Assembly (NCBI GenBank): GCA_963702695.1
Contig: CAVPDS010000034.1
Span: forward strand, 62,001 to 126,000
Source of the DNA: VAZQ01 sp963702695
GTDB lineage: Bacteria; Pseudomonadota; Alphaproteobacteria; Rhizobiales; Xanthobacteraceae
Direction of reading: 5' to 3'
Length of the DNA stretch: 64,000 bases
A program made the translations under genes and the position numbers. Numbering within the stretch: the first letter of the stretch is position 1; every line of letters starts with the position of its first letter. This document shows, piece after piece, positions 20,470 to 29,619 of the stretch. The notes under the pieces are model-generated. The model was not told the origin of the DNA and did no database searches. It saw only the letters and a list, made by a program, of their open reading frames with translations.

Positions 20470-20565
20470 CGCTCATTCCCGCGCAAGCGGGAATCCAGGG
20501 GCCACGTGCACAGGCGTCGGAGCTTGTGGCCCTGGGGCCCGGCTTTCGCGGGGACGAGCGGAACA
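20470..20565. repeat. Dispersed palindromic repeat (both arms)
   Basis: Two imperfectly complementary arms, TCATTCCCGCGCAAGCGGGA plus the following CCAGGGGCCAC, and GTGGCCCTGGGGCCC plus GGCTTTCGCGGGGACGAG, can form a long hairpin. It sits in the 168 bp gap before the LLM oxidoreductase gene. Confidence 0.75.
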
Positions 20566-20621
20566 CGAGCTGATTTAAGATCACCGAGATCGTTACTAAC
20601 GACGGGGCAGCGAAACTGCAG

Positions 20622-21638
20622 ATGGACTTCGGCGTATTCGACCACCTCGACCGTGGCCCGCTGCCCTTGCACGAGTATTACGAGGCGCGCCTCAAGCTGA
20701 TCGAGGGCTATGACCGTGCCGGCTTCCACGCCTATCACGTTGCCGAGCATCACTCGACGCCGCTCGGCATGGCGCCCTCGCCCAGCGTCTTCCTGGCGGC
20801 GGCGGCGCAGCGCACCAGGACGCTTCGGCTGGGTACGCTGGTCTATGCCCTGCCGCTGCACCATCCGCTGCGGATGATCGAGGAGATCTGCATGCTCGAT
20901 CATCTCAGCGGCGGAAGGCTGGACATGGGCTTCGGCCGCGGGTCGTCGCCGATCGAACTGGAATATTACGGCCAGGACCCGGAGGACTCGGCGCGCGTCT
21001 ACGCCGAAGCCCTCGACATCGTGCTGCGCGGCTTGAAGGAAAAAGCGCTGAGCGCGAGCACGCAGCGGCATCGGTTCGACGACGTGCCGATGGAGCTTGC
21101 GCCGTTGCAGCAGCCGCATCCGCCGCTCTGGTACGGCGTTCACTCGACCGACAGCGCGGAACGCGCTGCCCGCATGGGCTTCAACGTCGCGTGCAACGAG
21201 CCGGCGGACAATTCCGCGCGCTATATCACGCGCTTCCGGTCGGTCTGGCAGGAAGCTCACGGCGCGAAGCCGCCGCCAAAGATCGGCACCACCCAGTTCG
21301 TGGTGATCGCCGACAGCGACGAGGAAGCTCTCGCAGCCGCGCGCCGCGCCTATCTGGTCTGGCACAAGAGCTTCCATTACCTGTTCCGCCGGGAAGGCCG
21401 CACGGCGCGGATCAGCGGCGGCGAAGCGGACTTCGACGCACTGCATGCGCGCGGCAAGGGCATCGCCGGGACGCCGGACAAGGTGACACGTTTTCTGCAG
21501 GCCCGGTTGCAGACCGCCGGCGCGAATTACTGCATCAACCGTTTCGCCTTCGGCGACCTGACGCTGGCGGAGTCCATGCGCTCGGTCGATCTGTTCGTGC
21601 GCGATGTGCGCCCCGCATTGCTGCGCACATTCGAATAG
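20622..21638 (+). CDS. LLM-class flavin-dependent oxidoreductase (bacterial luciferase-like)
   Basis: A 338-residue TIM-barrel monooxygenase of the luciferase family. Typical segments are FHAYHVAEHHSTPLGMAPSP, RTLRLGTLVYALPLHHPLR, MLDHLSGGRLDMGFGRGS and GTPDKVTRFLQARL. It uses reduced FMN supplied by another protein; none is encoded nearby. It is followed 14 bp later by a binding-protein gene with a strong ribosome site, suggesting one operon with the ABC genes. The substrate is unknown. Confidence 0.88.
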   Translation: MDFGVFDHLDRGPLPLHEYYEARLKLIEGYDRAGFHAYHVAEHHSTPLGMAPSPSVFLAAAAQRTRTLRLGTLVYALPLHHPLRMIEEICMLDHLSGGRLDMGFGRGSSPIELEYYGQDPEDSARVYAEALDIVLRGLKEKALSASTQRHRFDDVPMELAPLQQPHPPLWYGVHSTDSAERAARMGFNVACNEPADNSARYITRFRSVWQEAHGAKPPPKIGTTQFVVIADSDEEALAAARRAYLVWHKSFHYLFRREGRTARISGGEADFDALHARGKGIAGTPDKVTRFLQARLQTAGANYCINRFAFGDLTLAESMRSVDLFVRDVRPALLRTFE

Positions 21639-21652
21639 GCAGGAGGAACCAA

Positions 21653-22675
21653 ATGTCCGCACTTCGATTGGCCTGCGCCGGATTGGGCATGCTGCTCGGC
21701 CTCGCGGCACCGCTGCGCGCCGCCGAGATCGACGACGCAATGAACAAGCTCGCCGCCGAGGCCGCCAAGGGCGGCAACATCATCTGGTACGAAAGCTCGC
21801 CGGATGATCAGGCGGATAAGATCGTGGCGGCGTTCCAGAAGCGCTTCCCGAACCTCAAGCTCGATCATATCCGCGACACCGGCGGAAATTCCGTCGGCGC
21901 CCGCATCGTACAGGAAAGCCAGGGCGGCGCGCGCACGGCCGACGTCGCCACCACCGGCGCCGCGATCTCAATTCCGCTGCGCGAGCGCAAGCTGATCAAG
22001 CCGGTCGACTGGAGCGCCTACGGGCTCAGCAAGGAGCTGGCGCCAACGCCGTTCGGCGTCGTCACCACCTCGGTCGTCTACGTCATCGTGTACAACACCG
22101 CGCTGGTAAAGCCCGCGGACGCGCCCAAGGGCTGGGACGATCTGCTCAACCCGCGCTGGGACAACAAGATCGGCATCTGGGTCCGTGGCGAGGGACAGGG
22201 TGCGCTCGCCGCCACCTGGGGGATAGACAAGGTCGTGGACTTCCAGAGGAAGCTGAACCGGCTCCATCCGGTGCTGCTGCCGAGCACGTTCCCGCTCGCG
22301 CAGCAGGTTGCCGCCGGCGAGATTCTGGTCGGATTCGGCCTCAATCACACCGCGCAGCCGCCGATCCGGCGCGGTGCACCGATCAAGGTGGTGGTGGCCG
22401 AGCCGGCGCCGATCAGCACGCTGTACAGCTTCGTCCCGTCGCAAGCGAAGAATCCGAGTGGCGGCGCGCTGGTCTCGGTCTGGCTCGCGACGCCCGAGGG
22501 GGCCAAAGTCTACGAGAGCGCGACCGACCGCGGCAATCCATTCATCCCCGGAACCATGACTTACGGCCTGTTGCGCGGGCACACGCTGTCGCAATTCCCG
22601 GTCGAGCAGGCCGCGGACGAGGCCAGCGCCGTCCAGCGCATCAACAAGATGATCGAGAGTCGTGAGACAGAGTGA
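21653..22675 (+). CDS. ABC transporter substrate-binding protein (iron/spermidine-type fold)
   Basis: A 340-residue exported binding protein. The signal peptide ends near PLRAAE; the mature part contains GGNIIWYESSPDDQADKIV, AAFQKRFPNLKLDHIRDTGG, GWDDLLNPRWDNKIGIW and the C-terminal FIPGTMTYG, all typical of the Fe3+/thiamine/2-aminoethylphosphonate binding-protein group. ATG at 21653 has a perfect AGGAGG. The cognate permease is the fused protein at 22840. The ligand is not evident; the group often binds organic acids or phosphonates as well as iron. Confidence 0.88.
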   Translation: MSALRLACAGLGMLLGLAAPLRAAEIDDAMNKLAAEAAKGGNIIWYESSPDDQADKIVAAFQKRFPNLKLDHIRDTGGNSVGARIVQESQGGARTADVATTGAAISIPLRERKLIKPVDWSAYGLSKELAPTPFGVVTTSVVYVIVYNTALVKPADAPKGWDDLLNPRWDNKIGIWVRGEGQGALAATWGIDKVVDFQRKLNRLHPVLLPSTFPLAQQVAAGEILVGFGLNHTAQPPIRRGAPIKVVVAEPAPISTLYSFVPSQAKNPSGGALVSVWLATPEGAKVYESATDRGNPFIPGTMTYGLLRGHTLSQFPVEQAADEASAVQRINKMIESRETE

Positions 22676-22700
22676 GACCAAATTTGTTCGGTCATTTCTC

Positions 22701-22813
22701 CGGTCGTCCCCGCGAAGGCCGGCACCGATAGCCTGCGCGTGCGAAATTTTGTTCGGCCGCGCCATAATACGTTCGACACCGCGTATGGGTCCCGGCCTTC
22801 GCGGGGACGACAA
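22701..22813. repeat. Dispersed palindromic repeat (both arms)
   Basis: GGTCGTCCCCGCGAAGGCCG at 22703 and CGGCCTTCGCGGGGACGAC ending near 22811 are nearly perfect reverse complements, separated by about 65 bp. The element occupies most of the 164 bp between the binding-protein and permease genes, so any co-transcript would carry a large hairpin. Confidence 0.8.
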
Positions 22814-22839
22814 GCCCGAAGCGTTCATTCGGATTCCGT

Positions 22840-24606
22840 ATGACGGCCGTGCTTGACGACGGCGGCGTTGTGTCGGCGGCGACGCGGCGCGAAAGCCAGC
22901 CACGCGAATGGCTGCGTTATTTGCCGACACTCGGCATGGGACTGCTGCTCGCCTATCTCGTGCTGGTGCCGCTGGCGCTTGTCGTTCTGAGCAGCTTTCG
23001 CCCCGGCGGGTTTCCACTCGATCCCGGCTTTACCCTTCGCAATTACACGGCGGCCTACGGCGACCCGGGCTTTCCGGCCCTGCTGTGGACGACGCTGCTG
23101 TTCGCACTCGGCTCGTCATCGTTCGCGCTGATGCTGGGCCTCGGCCTCGCGTGGCTGGTCGAGCGCTCGGACCTGCCGGGACGCGAAACGCTGCGCGGCC
23201 TCGTGCTCCTGCCGATGGCAACGCCGCCGATCCTGCTCGCGATCGCCTGGGCGATGCTGCTCAGCCCGCGCAACGGTGTGCTCAATCAATTCCTGCGCGA
23301 CGCTCTCGCGCTCAGCACGGCGCCGTTCGACATCTACACCCTGCCCGGCATGGTGTTCGTGCAGGGGCTCGCACTGGTGCCGACGGCCTATCTTTTCCTG
23401 GCGCCGGCCTTCGCCAACATGGACCCGAGCCTCGAAGAGGCGGCGATGGCCGCGGGCGCCGGCACCTGGACGCTGATCCGGCGTATCATGCTGCCGATCC
23501 TGTGGCCGGCGATCCTGTCGGCCGCGATCTTCCTGCTGATCGTTTCGCTGGTCGTGTTCGATGTGCCGGGCGCGCTTGGAATCCCAGCGCGCATCTTCGT
23601 GTTGAGTTCGCAAATCTATTACCTCATCGCCAACAGCCCCGGCGGCATCCCGCTCTATGGCCAGGTCAGCGCGCTGGCGATGCTGTTCCTCGTTATTCTC
23701 CTCGCCTTGGGCCTCGCTTATCATCGCCTGACGCACCACGCACAGCGTTACCGTACCGTGACCGGCAAAGGATTCCGGCCGCGCATCTTCCCGCTCGGCC
23801 GCGGGCGGCCGTTCGCCGTCGCCGCGCTCGTGGCTTACTTCCTGCTCAGCGTGGTCGCGCCGCTGCTCATTCTGCTGTGGATGAGCCTGTTGCCGTATCA
23901 AACCGGCGTTTCATGGGCGGCGTTCAATCTGCTCACGCTCGAAAACCATCGCGATTTTCTCAACAACACCCGCGTGCTCACCGCCACGCGCAACTCGCTG
24001 GTCATTGCGGTGGTGGCGGCCACCAGCGTTTCGATCCTCGCGCTCCTGGTGTCCTGGCTCACCGCACGGCTGCGCGTGCCGGGGCGGCAGGTGCTCGACA
24101 CCCTGGCCTTCGTCCCGATCGCGGTTCCGGGCGTGATGATGGGCGTCGCGCTGGTCTATGTTTACATCAGCCTCGGCACGGTGCTGCCAATCTACGGGAC
24201 GATCTGGATCATCGCACTCGCCTACATCACGCAATATCTGCCGTTCGGCGCGCGCGTCACCAGCGGCGTCATGCTGCAGCTTCATCCCGAGCTCGAGGAA
24301 GCCGGCGCCACCTCCGGCGCCGGCCGGCTGCGCATCCTGCGGCGCATCACGCTGCCGCTGGTCTGGCCCGCCATCGCGGCGGTGTGGATCTGGGTGCTCG
24401 CCCACGCGTTGCGGGAGCTCTCTTCGGCGCTGCTCCTGCAAGGCCGCGACAACAAGGTGATCCCGACGCTGCTGTGGGACTACTGGTCGGGCGGCGAGCC
24501 GAACCGCACCGCCGCCGGCGGCTTGTGGCTGACTGTCGCGCTCGTTCTCTTTCTGGTTCTGTGGCGCAGCGTCTCGCGCCGCGCCGGGCTTGATCGTCAG
24601 CGATGA
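22840..24606 (+). CDS. ABC transporter permease, two fused membrane domains (Fe3+-type)
   Basis: A 588-residue permease with two six-helix domains in one chain, as in SfuB/FbpB. EAA loops are seen twice: NMDPSLEEAAMAAGAGTWTL (around residue 200) and HPELEEAGATSGAGRLRIL (around residue 490). It should form the whole membrane channel for the binding protein upstream. No ATP-binding gene follows; the nearest is at 28494. The start ATG lacks an obvious ribosome site. Confidence 0.9.
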   Translation: MTAVLDDGGVVSAATRRESQPREWLRYLPTLGMGLLLAYLVLVPLALVVLSSFRPGGFPLDPGFTLRNYTAAYGDPGFPALLWTTLLFALGSSSFALMLGLGLAWLVERSDLPGRETLRGLVLLPMATPPILLAIAWAMLLSPRNGVLNQFLRDALALSTAPFDIYTLPGMVFVQGLALVPTAYLFLAPAFANMDPSLEEAAMAAGAGTWTLIRRIMLPILWPAILSAAIFLLIVSLVVFDVPGALGIPARIFVLSSQIYYLIANSPGGIPLYGQVSALAMLFLVILLALGLAYHRLTHHAQRYRTVTGKGFRPRIFPLGRGRPFAVAALVAYFLLSVVAPLLILLWMSLLPYQTGVSWAAFNLLTLENHRDFLNNTRVLTATRNSLVIAVVAATSVSILALLVSWLTARLRVPGRQVLDTLAFVPIAVPGVMMGVALVYVYISLGTVLPIYGTIWIIALAYITQYLPFGARVTSGVMLQLHPELEEAGATSGAGRLRILRRITLPLVWPAIAAVWIWVLAHALRELSSALLLQGRDNKVIPTLLWDYWSGGEPNRTAAGGLWLTVALVLFLVLWRSVSRRAGLDRQR

Positions 24607-24625
24607 TCGACATGAGATCCAGGCC

Positions 24626-25729
24626 ATGAAGATCAAGACCATTGAGCCGATCGCGGTAAGCCTGCCGATGCGCAAGCCCGTCATCATGGCGGGCGAGGAA
24701 GTGCGCCAGGCGAACAACATGCTGGTGCGCCTCACCGCCGACGACGGAGCGGTCGGATGGGGTGAAGCCGCCGCGGCGCCGACCATGACCGGCGAGACCA
24801 TCGAAAGCATGGTCGCCGCGGTCCATCACTTCGCGCCGGCGCTCGTCGGCCGCACGGCCGACGACATCGGCGGCTCGCTCGCGATCATGCACCGGGCGAT
24901 GTACGGCAACCACGGCGCCAAGGCGGCGATCGAGATCGCGCTCCATGACCTCGTCGGCCGCGCCACCGGGCGGCCGGCCCATGCGCTCCTCGGTGACAGG
25001 CGGCGAAGCCGGCTGCCGGTGCTCGGCGTCATCGGCGGCGGCGACTTGGAAGGCGACCTGCGCGACGCGGCGGCGAAGAAGGCAGCCGGCGTGACGGTGT
25101 TCAAGATCAAGGTCGGCATCGACACGGCGGCGCACGACGCCGCGCGCACATGCCGGATTTGCGAAGTGATCGGTGCGGGCTGCGTGATCTCGGCGGACGC
25201 CAATCAGGGCTTCAGCACCAACGAGGCGATTGCCTACGTGCGCGGCGTGGCCGGCGCGGGACTCGACTTCTTCGAGCAGCCGCTCGCCGCCGAAGACCTG
25301 GACGGCATGGCGGCGGTGGCGGCAGCGACCGAGATCGCAATCGGGGCGGATGAAGGCATTCACGCGCCTTCTGACATCCGCCGCCATCACGAACACAGGG
25401 CAGCGCGCGGCGTGAGCCTCAAGGCGATCAAGCTCGGCGGCATGCGCGCGGTGGTCGCGGCCGCGCGCCTGTGCAGCGAACTCGGCATGAGCGTCAACGT
25501 CTCCTGCAAGACCGGGGAAACCAGCATCGCCTGCGCTGCGGCTCTGCACATCGCGGCCGTCATCCCGGAGGTCGCGTGGGGACTGACGCTGACCAACGGC
25601 GCGCTCGGAGAAGACGTGACGTCGCAGCCGATCCTGACTGAGGGAGGATATGTGAATGTAATCGACGGTCCGGGGCTTGGCATCGAGGTCGACGAAGAAC
25701 GCGTTCGGCGCCATCCCTACCGTAGATGA
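24626..25729 (+). CDS. Enolase-superfamily enzyme (mandelate racemase/muconate-lactonizing group)
   Basis: A 367-residue enzyme with the complete active site: the Lys160-x-Lys162 pair in VFKIKVG, metal ligands Asp191 (SADANQG), Glu217 (FFEQPL) and Asp242 (GADEGIH), and a second Lys in IKLGG near residue 270. The two-Lys arrangement fits the MLE subgroup (cycloisomerases, o-succinylbenzoate synthase, dipeptide epimerases). ATG at 24626 is preferred. It follows the ABC permease by 19 bp and probably acts on the imported compound. The exact reaction is open. Confidence 0.87.
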   Translation: MKIKTIEPIAVSLPMRKPVIMAGEEVRQANNMLVRLTADDGAVGWGEAAAAPTMTGETIESMVAAVHHFAPALVGRTADDIGGSLAIMHRAMYGNHGAKAAIEIALHDLVGRATGRPAHALLGDRRRSRLPVLGVIGGGDLEGDLRDAAAKKAAGVTVFKIKVGIDTAAHDAARTCRICEVIGAGCVISADANQGFSTNEAIAYVRGVAGAGLDFFEQPLAAEDLDGMAAVAAATEIAIGADEGIHAPSDIRRHHEHRAARGVSLKAIKLGGMRAVVAAARLCSELGMSVNVSCKTGETSIACAAALHIAAVIPEVAWGLTLTNGALGEDVTSQPILTEGGYVNVIDGPGLGIEVDEERVRRHPYRR

Positions 25730-25799
25730 TCGACGTCAGGGTTGGGTGGATCCCTTGAAGCGGACGCTCGTGGTCGTGGTCGCACGTCCCAACGGAAGC

Positions 25800-25880
25800 T
25801 CGGGCCCGGGGCCACAGGCAACACCATCGCAGCTAGTCCCCCGGATTCCCGCTTACGGCTTACGCGGGGAATGAGCGGGC
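25800..25880. repeat. Dispersed palindromic repeat, degenerate copy between convergent genes
   Basis: GGGCCCGGGGCCACAGG, then CCCGGATTCCCGCT and GCGGGGAATGAGCGGG, match the same repeat family in shortened form. It lies between two convergent genes and may serve as a terminator for both. Confidence 0.6.
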
Positions 25881-25903
25881 GGATCGCGAAGGTCTGCCGT
25901 GGT

Positions 25904-26950
25904 CTACTGCTTGACGTATTTCCTCACATTATGCGGGGCCACGTCGGCCGCGTACACGCTACCTTCGGCATCGACAGCGACTCCCGACGCACCTGAGATG
26001 GTTGAATTGTCCTGCGACTCGACTTCGGGGTCCGCGATGAACGCGCTCACCACGCCGTCCTTGACGTTGCCGATGAAGATGCCGCGCTTGCGCCCGGGAT
26101 TGGTCTTCGCATTGGTCTGCGAATCGGTGACCAGAAGGGTGCCGTCCGGCGCGATGAAAAGTCCGCTCGGCCGACCGAACTGCTTCCAGGAGTCGATGTA
26201 GTTTCCGTCCTGGTCGAAGATTTGCAGCCGACTGTTGGAGCGATCGGCTACGAAAATGCGGCCCTGCGGGTCAAAGTCGAGCGCATGCGGCTGATTGAAT
26301 TCGCCCGGCCCCGATCCGGTCTTGCCCCATTCCTTGATGTAGTGCCCGTCCTTGGAAAACTTCACCACCCGATTGTTGGTGCCATGACCATCGGTGACAA
26401 AGATGTCACCGTTCGGCGCGATCGCCACATCGGTCGGCTGATCGAACGTGTCGGTTCCCTTTCCGGGCACGCCGGCCTTGCCGAGCGTCATCAAAACTTT
26501 GCCGTGCGGGTCCAACTTGAAGACTTGGTGGCCCTTCCCCTTCGCCGACAACCCCAGCACGGTTTCGCGGCGGTTAGCGTCGGTGACCCAGACGTTGCCC
26601 TCGTGATCGATATGGAAGCCATGGGGAAACGCGAGCAGACCCTGGCCGAAGCTGTCCAGCAGCTTGCCCGAGGTATCGAATTTCATGATCGGGGGGTACT
26701 CGTCGCGGCCGACACAGGTCGCGGAGCCGGCGGGCAAGACGTTGAAACACCGGTGCAGGACCCAGACGTTGCCTGCGGTATCAGGTTTGACACCGATGAC
26801 CTCTCCCCACTTGCCGCCATTCATGCTGGCGGGAAGCTGCGCCCAGTGCTCGACCAGACGATAGGGATTAGGCTGCGCCTGCGCCGAGTAAGCCATCGTG
26901 AAAGCAAGCGTGGCTGCGAAAAGGATTCTGACAAGACCTGCGTGTGTCAC
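25904..26950 (-). CDS. Exported NHL-repeat (peptidylglycine alpha-amidating-lyase-like) protein
   Basis: A 348-residue secreted beta-propeller. The signal peptide ends at AYSAQAQ. At least four NHL repeats are visible, for example FPHGFHIDHEGNVWVTDA, QPTDVAIAPNGDIFVTDG, QPHALDFDPQGRIFVADR and GASGVAVDAEGSVYAADV. The order and spacing resemble the lyase half of peptidyl-alpha-hydroxyglycine enzymes, but NHL propellers have many roles. The start is GTG at 26950 with GGGAGG upstream. Two related but frameshifted genes are at 58052-60203. Confidence 0.85.
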   Translation of the reverse strand: MTHAGLVRILFAATLAFTMAYSAQAQPNPYRLVEHWAQLPASMNGGKWGEVIGVKPDTAGNVWVLHRCFNVLPAGSATCVGRDEYPPIMKFDTSGKLLDSFGQGLLAFPHGFHIDHEGNVWVTDANRRETVLGLSAKGKGHQVFKLDPHGKVLMTLGKAGVPGKGTDTFDQPTDVAIAPNGDIFVTDGHGTNNRVVKFSKDGHYIKEWGKTGSGPGEFNQPHALDFDPQGRIFVADRSNSRLQIFDQDGNYIDSWKQFGRPSGLFIAPDGTLLVTDSQTNAKTNPGRKRGIFIGNVKDGVVSAFIADPEVESQDNSTISGASGVAVDAEGSVYAADVAPHNVRKYVKQ

Positions 26951-27213
26951 GGAAGCCTCCCAAGCAAACCGCCGATGATCGCGTCGATCGCCTGAGCCTT
27001 CCACCTGCCGCCACGAACGTCAACGGCAGCAGAGTCAACAATTGACCCGCCCCGACGATTGTCTGCGTATCAAGAATGCGGGAACTGAACCGCCATGCGC
27101 GAAAACCGGCGCCGACTTTCGCCCGTTAGACTTGCGCAAGCGGACCTAAACGAACGCTGGCTCCTGGAGTGCGTTCCGTTCAATCGATCATGATTCCATA
27201 AATCGGAAAAGCT

Positions 27214-28185
27214 TCAGGCGGCCTGCCCAATCCGTTCGCGCAGATGCTTGAGGCTGCGCCCCTTCATCACCGATCCCGGCAGCGGATGCCCGACGATGTC
27301 TTCTGCCAGCCGCGCGCACTCGATCAGGGCTTCGAGATCGATCCCGGTCTCGATGCCCATCTCGTGGAACATGAATACCAAGTCCTCGGTGCAGACGTTG
27401 CCGGCCGCGCCGGTGTGTCCCGCGAACGGGCAACCGCCAAGCCCCGCGACCGAGCCGTCGAAGTGGGTGATGCCCAATTCCAGCCCCGCATAGGCGTTGG
27501 CGATGCCCATGCCGCGGGTGTCATGGAGGTGCAGCACCAATTCGTAGCTCGGAAATTTGTCCTGCAGCGCGCCGATCACCCGCTTGACCGAGAGCGGTGT
27601 CGCCCAGGCCATGGTGTCGGCGACCAGGATCTTCGGCACTTTCATCTCGTGCTCGGCGGCAACGTCGAACAGCAACTGCACCAGATCGACCACCCGCTGC
27701 ACCGGCACGTCGCCTTCAAAGTTGCAGCCGAACGCGCCCATGATGCCGACCCGATCGAGCTGCGCGCCGTGCCGCTTGTACATCTCGCAAAGGATGTGCT
27801 GGCGAGCGGTCTGCTCGTCCATGGTGCGGTTCTGATTGCGCTTGAGGAATTTCTCGGAGGTCGAGTGCACCAGCCCGCCGTTGATATCGACACGCCCGGT
27901 GGCGATCGCGCGCTCGTAGCCGCGTTCGTTGAGCCATAGCGCGGCATAGGTGATGCCGGGTTGCATGGTGAGGCCAGCGACCACCTCTTCGGCATCAGCC
28001 TGTCCGGGTACGGCTTTCGGATTCACGAACGAGACGATCTGCATGGCCTTGACGCCGGTCTTCGACAGTGCGTCGATCAGCTCGATCTTGCGCTTCGTCG
28101 GAATATGTCCCTTTTCGAATTGAAAGCCTTCGCGCGGCCCTTCTTCCTTGATGTGAACGGACTTCGGAAAATTCGACTTCGACAA
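27214..28185 (-). CDS. Hydroxymethylglutaryl-CoA lyase family protein with altered N-terminal motif
   Basis: A 323-residue DRE-TIM metallolyase. The HMG-CoA lyase cysteine loop is present as SVAGLGGCPFAGHTGAAGN. The N-terminal motif reads EEGPREGFQFE where HMG-CoA lyases have VGPRDGLQNE, so the metal-ligand Asp is Glu and the Asn is Phe. The fold and metal His pair (HLHDTRGMGIANA) are kept. It may cleave a different 3-hydroxyacyl-CoA. The start is TTG at 28185, with AGGAGG 5 bases upstream; ATG at 28206 is further from any ribosome site. Confidence 0.85.
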   Translation of the reverse strand: MSKSNFPKSVHIKEEGPREGFQFEKGHIPTKRKIELIDALSKTGVKAMQIVSFVNPKAVPGQADAEEVVAGLTMQPGITYAALWLNERGYERAIATGRVDINGGLVHSTSEKFLKRNQNRTMDEQTARQHILCEMYKRHGAQLDRVGIMGAFGCNFEGDVPVQRVVDLVQLLFDVAAEHEMKVPKILVADTMAWATPLSVKRVIGALQDKFPSYELVLHLHDTRGMGIANAYAGLELGITHFDGSVAGLGGCPFAGHTGAAGNVCTEDLVFMFHEMGIETGIDLEALIECARLAEDIVGHPLPGSVMKGRSLKHLRERIGQAA

Positions 28186-28493
28186 GCTTTCCTCCTGCGC
28201 TTTCAACTACCGCGGGCGTCCTGGGCGCCGTCATTCGCGGCAACATGTCACGAGCAGGCAAACATATCAATCAGGAGCGCCGCACTGATGCTACGCTCGC
28301 GCGTGTTGCGCTGATCAGACATGCGGCAAGTTCGCTCACGTCTCACCACATTTACAATGGGATGCTTCATCACTAGGCTAAGCTGCTTCGTCAGCACCTG
28401 CACCGAGCGATCGAGAAGACGAAGCCGAGCCGCTCAGACTGGCCCGAACAAAAAACAGAAATGCGCGCTTGAGTTGGAGGCGGCCCCGAGGAG
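28186..28493. other. 308 bp divergent intergenic region
   Basis: This region lies between the lyase-like gene on the minus strand and the ABC ATPase gene on the plus strand. No gene, strong palindrome or clear promoter consensus was seen. The middle part (about 28310-28400) is less GC-rich than the genes and is where promoters for both directions would be expected. Confidence 0.4.
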
Positions 28494-29600
28494 ATGAGCA
28501 TCAATGTTGCCAATCTCAGCAAGAGCTTCGGTAATACCCTAGCCATCAGCGACATCAATCTCAGCGTTCGTCAGGGCGAAATGCTGGTTCTGCTGGGCCC
28601 CTCGGGCTGCGGCAAGACCACGACCATGCGCTGCATCGCCGGCCTCGAACGGCCGAGCGGCGGCAGCGTGACCATCAACGACCGGATCGTGTTCGACGAC
28701 CGGGGCAAGATCGACGTGCCGATCAACCAGCGCAACATCGGCATGGTGTTCCAGTCCTACGCGATCTGGCCGCACATGACGGTGTTCGGCAATGTCGCGT
28801 TTCCGCTGGAGATGGAGGGCCTGTCGCGCAAGACGATCCGCGAGCGTGTCAGCGAGGTGCTGGCGCTGGTCGGCCTGAGCGGCTTCGAGGAACGCGGCGC
28901 GAGCTATCTCAGCGGCGGCCAGATGCAGCGCGTCGCGCTCGCGCGCAGCCTCATCATGCGGCCTTCCGTTCTGCTATTCGACGAGCCGCTCAGCAATCTC
29001 GACGCACGCCTGCGCGACCATCTGCGCGTTCAGCTCCGCGAGATCCAGACCGAGCTGGGGATCACCGGCATCTACGTCACCCACGATCAGCACGAGGCGC
29101 TCGCCCTCGCCGACCGGATCATCGTGATGCAGTCCGGGCGCGTGGTTCAATCGGATGACCCGGTCGCGATCTATCAGCGGCCGAAGACAAGCTCGATTGC
29201 GGAGTTTCTCGGGTTCAGCAACATCTTCAGCGCCAGCGTGCTCGAACGCAGCGGCAACGCCACCACGCTCGCACTCAACGGCAGCGGCCAGAAGCTGTCG
29301 GCCGGCGCGCCACCTCACGACGTGGCCGGCGACCTTGCGGTCTGTGTACGGCCCGAAGACGTCGCGATCAGGAAGATCGACGGCAATGCCGCGCAACATC
29401 CCAGATTGCCGGAGAACACGCTCCTCGGCGAGGTCATCCTGGCAAGCTTCATGGGCTCGTTCATGCAATATCGCGTGCGGGTGGACGGCGGCGAAATCTG
29501 GGAAGTCCTGAGTTCGGAAGTCACCGCCGACATTCGCCGCACTGCCTCGGTGACGCTCACGATTCCGCCCGCCAGCGTCCTTCTCCTCCCCAGGTCTTGA
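28494..29600 (+). CDS. ABC transporter ATP-binding protein (Fe3+/spermidine/putrescine type)
   Basis: A 368-residue ATPase with Walker A LGPSGCGKTTT, Q-loop MVFQSYAIWPHMTVFGNVAF, signature LSGGQMQRVALARSL, Walker B LLFDEPLSNLDARL, H-loop YVTHDQHEALALADRI, and a C-terminal TOBE domain from about residue 235. The type matches permeases of the kind at 22840 and the truncated one right after it. It has lost its own full permease (see 29620) and may energise the permease at 22840 instead; that is inference. Confidence 0.93.
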   Translation: MSINVANLSKSFGNTLAISDINLSVRQGEMLVLLGPSGCGKTTTMRCIAGLERPSGGSVTINDRIVFDDRGKIDVPINQRNIGMVFQSYAIWPHMTVFGNVAFPLEMEGLSRKTIRERVSEVLALVGLSGFEERGASYLSGGQMQRVALARSLIMRPSVLLFDEPLSNLDARLRDHLRVQLREIQTELGITGIYVTHDQHEALALADRIIVMQSGRVVQSDDPVAIYQRPKTSSIAEFLGFSNIFSASVLERSGNATTLALNGSGQKLSAGAPPHDVAGDLAVCVRPEDVAIRKIDGNAAQHPRLPENTLLGEVILASFMGSFMQYRVRVDGGEIWEVLSSEVTADIRRTASVTLTIPPASVLLLPRS

Positions 29601-29619
29601 GACATGGCGCCCTGAGACC

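Noticed and set aside
18978..21740. A 920-codon open frame on the minus strand
   Set aside because: It runs antisense to the aminotransferase, M29-like and LLM genes, has no recognisable domain, and reflects the GC-rich codon pattern.
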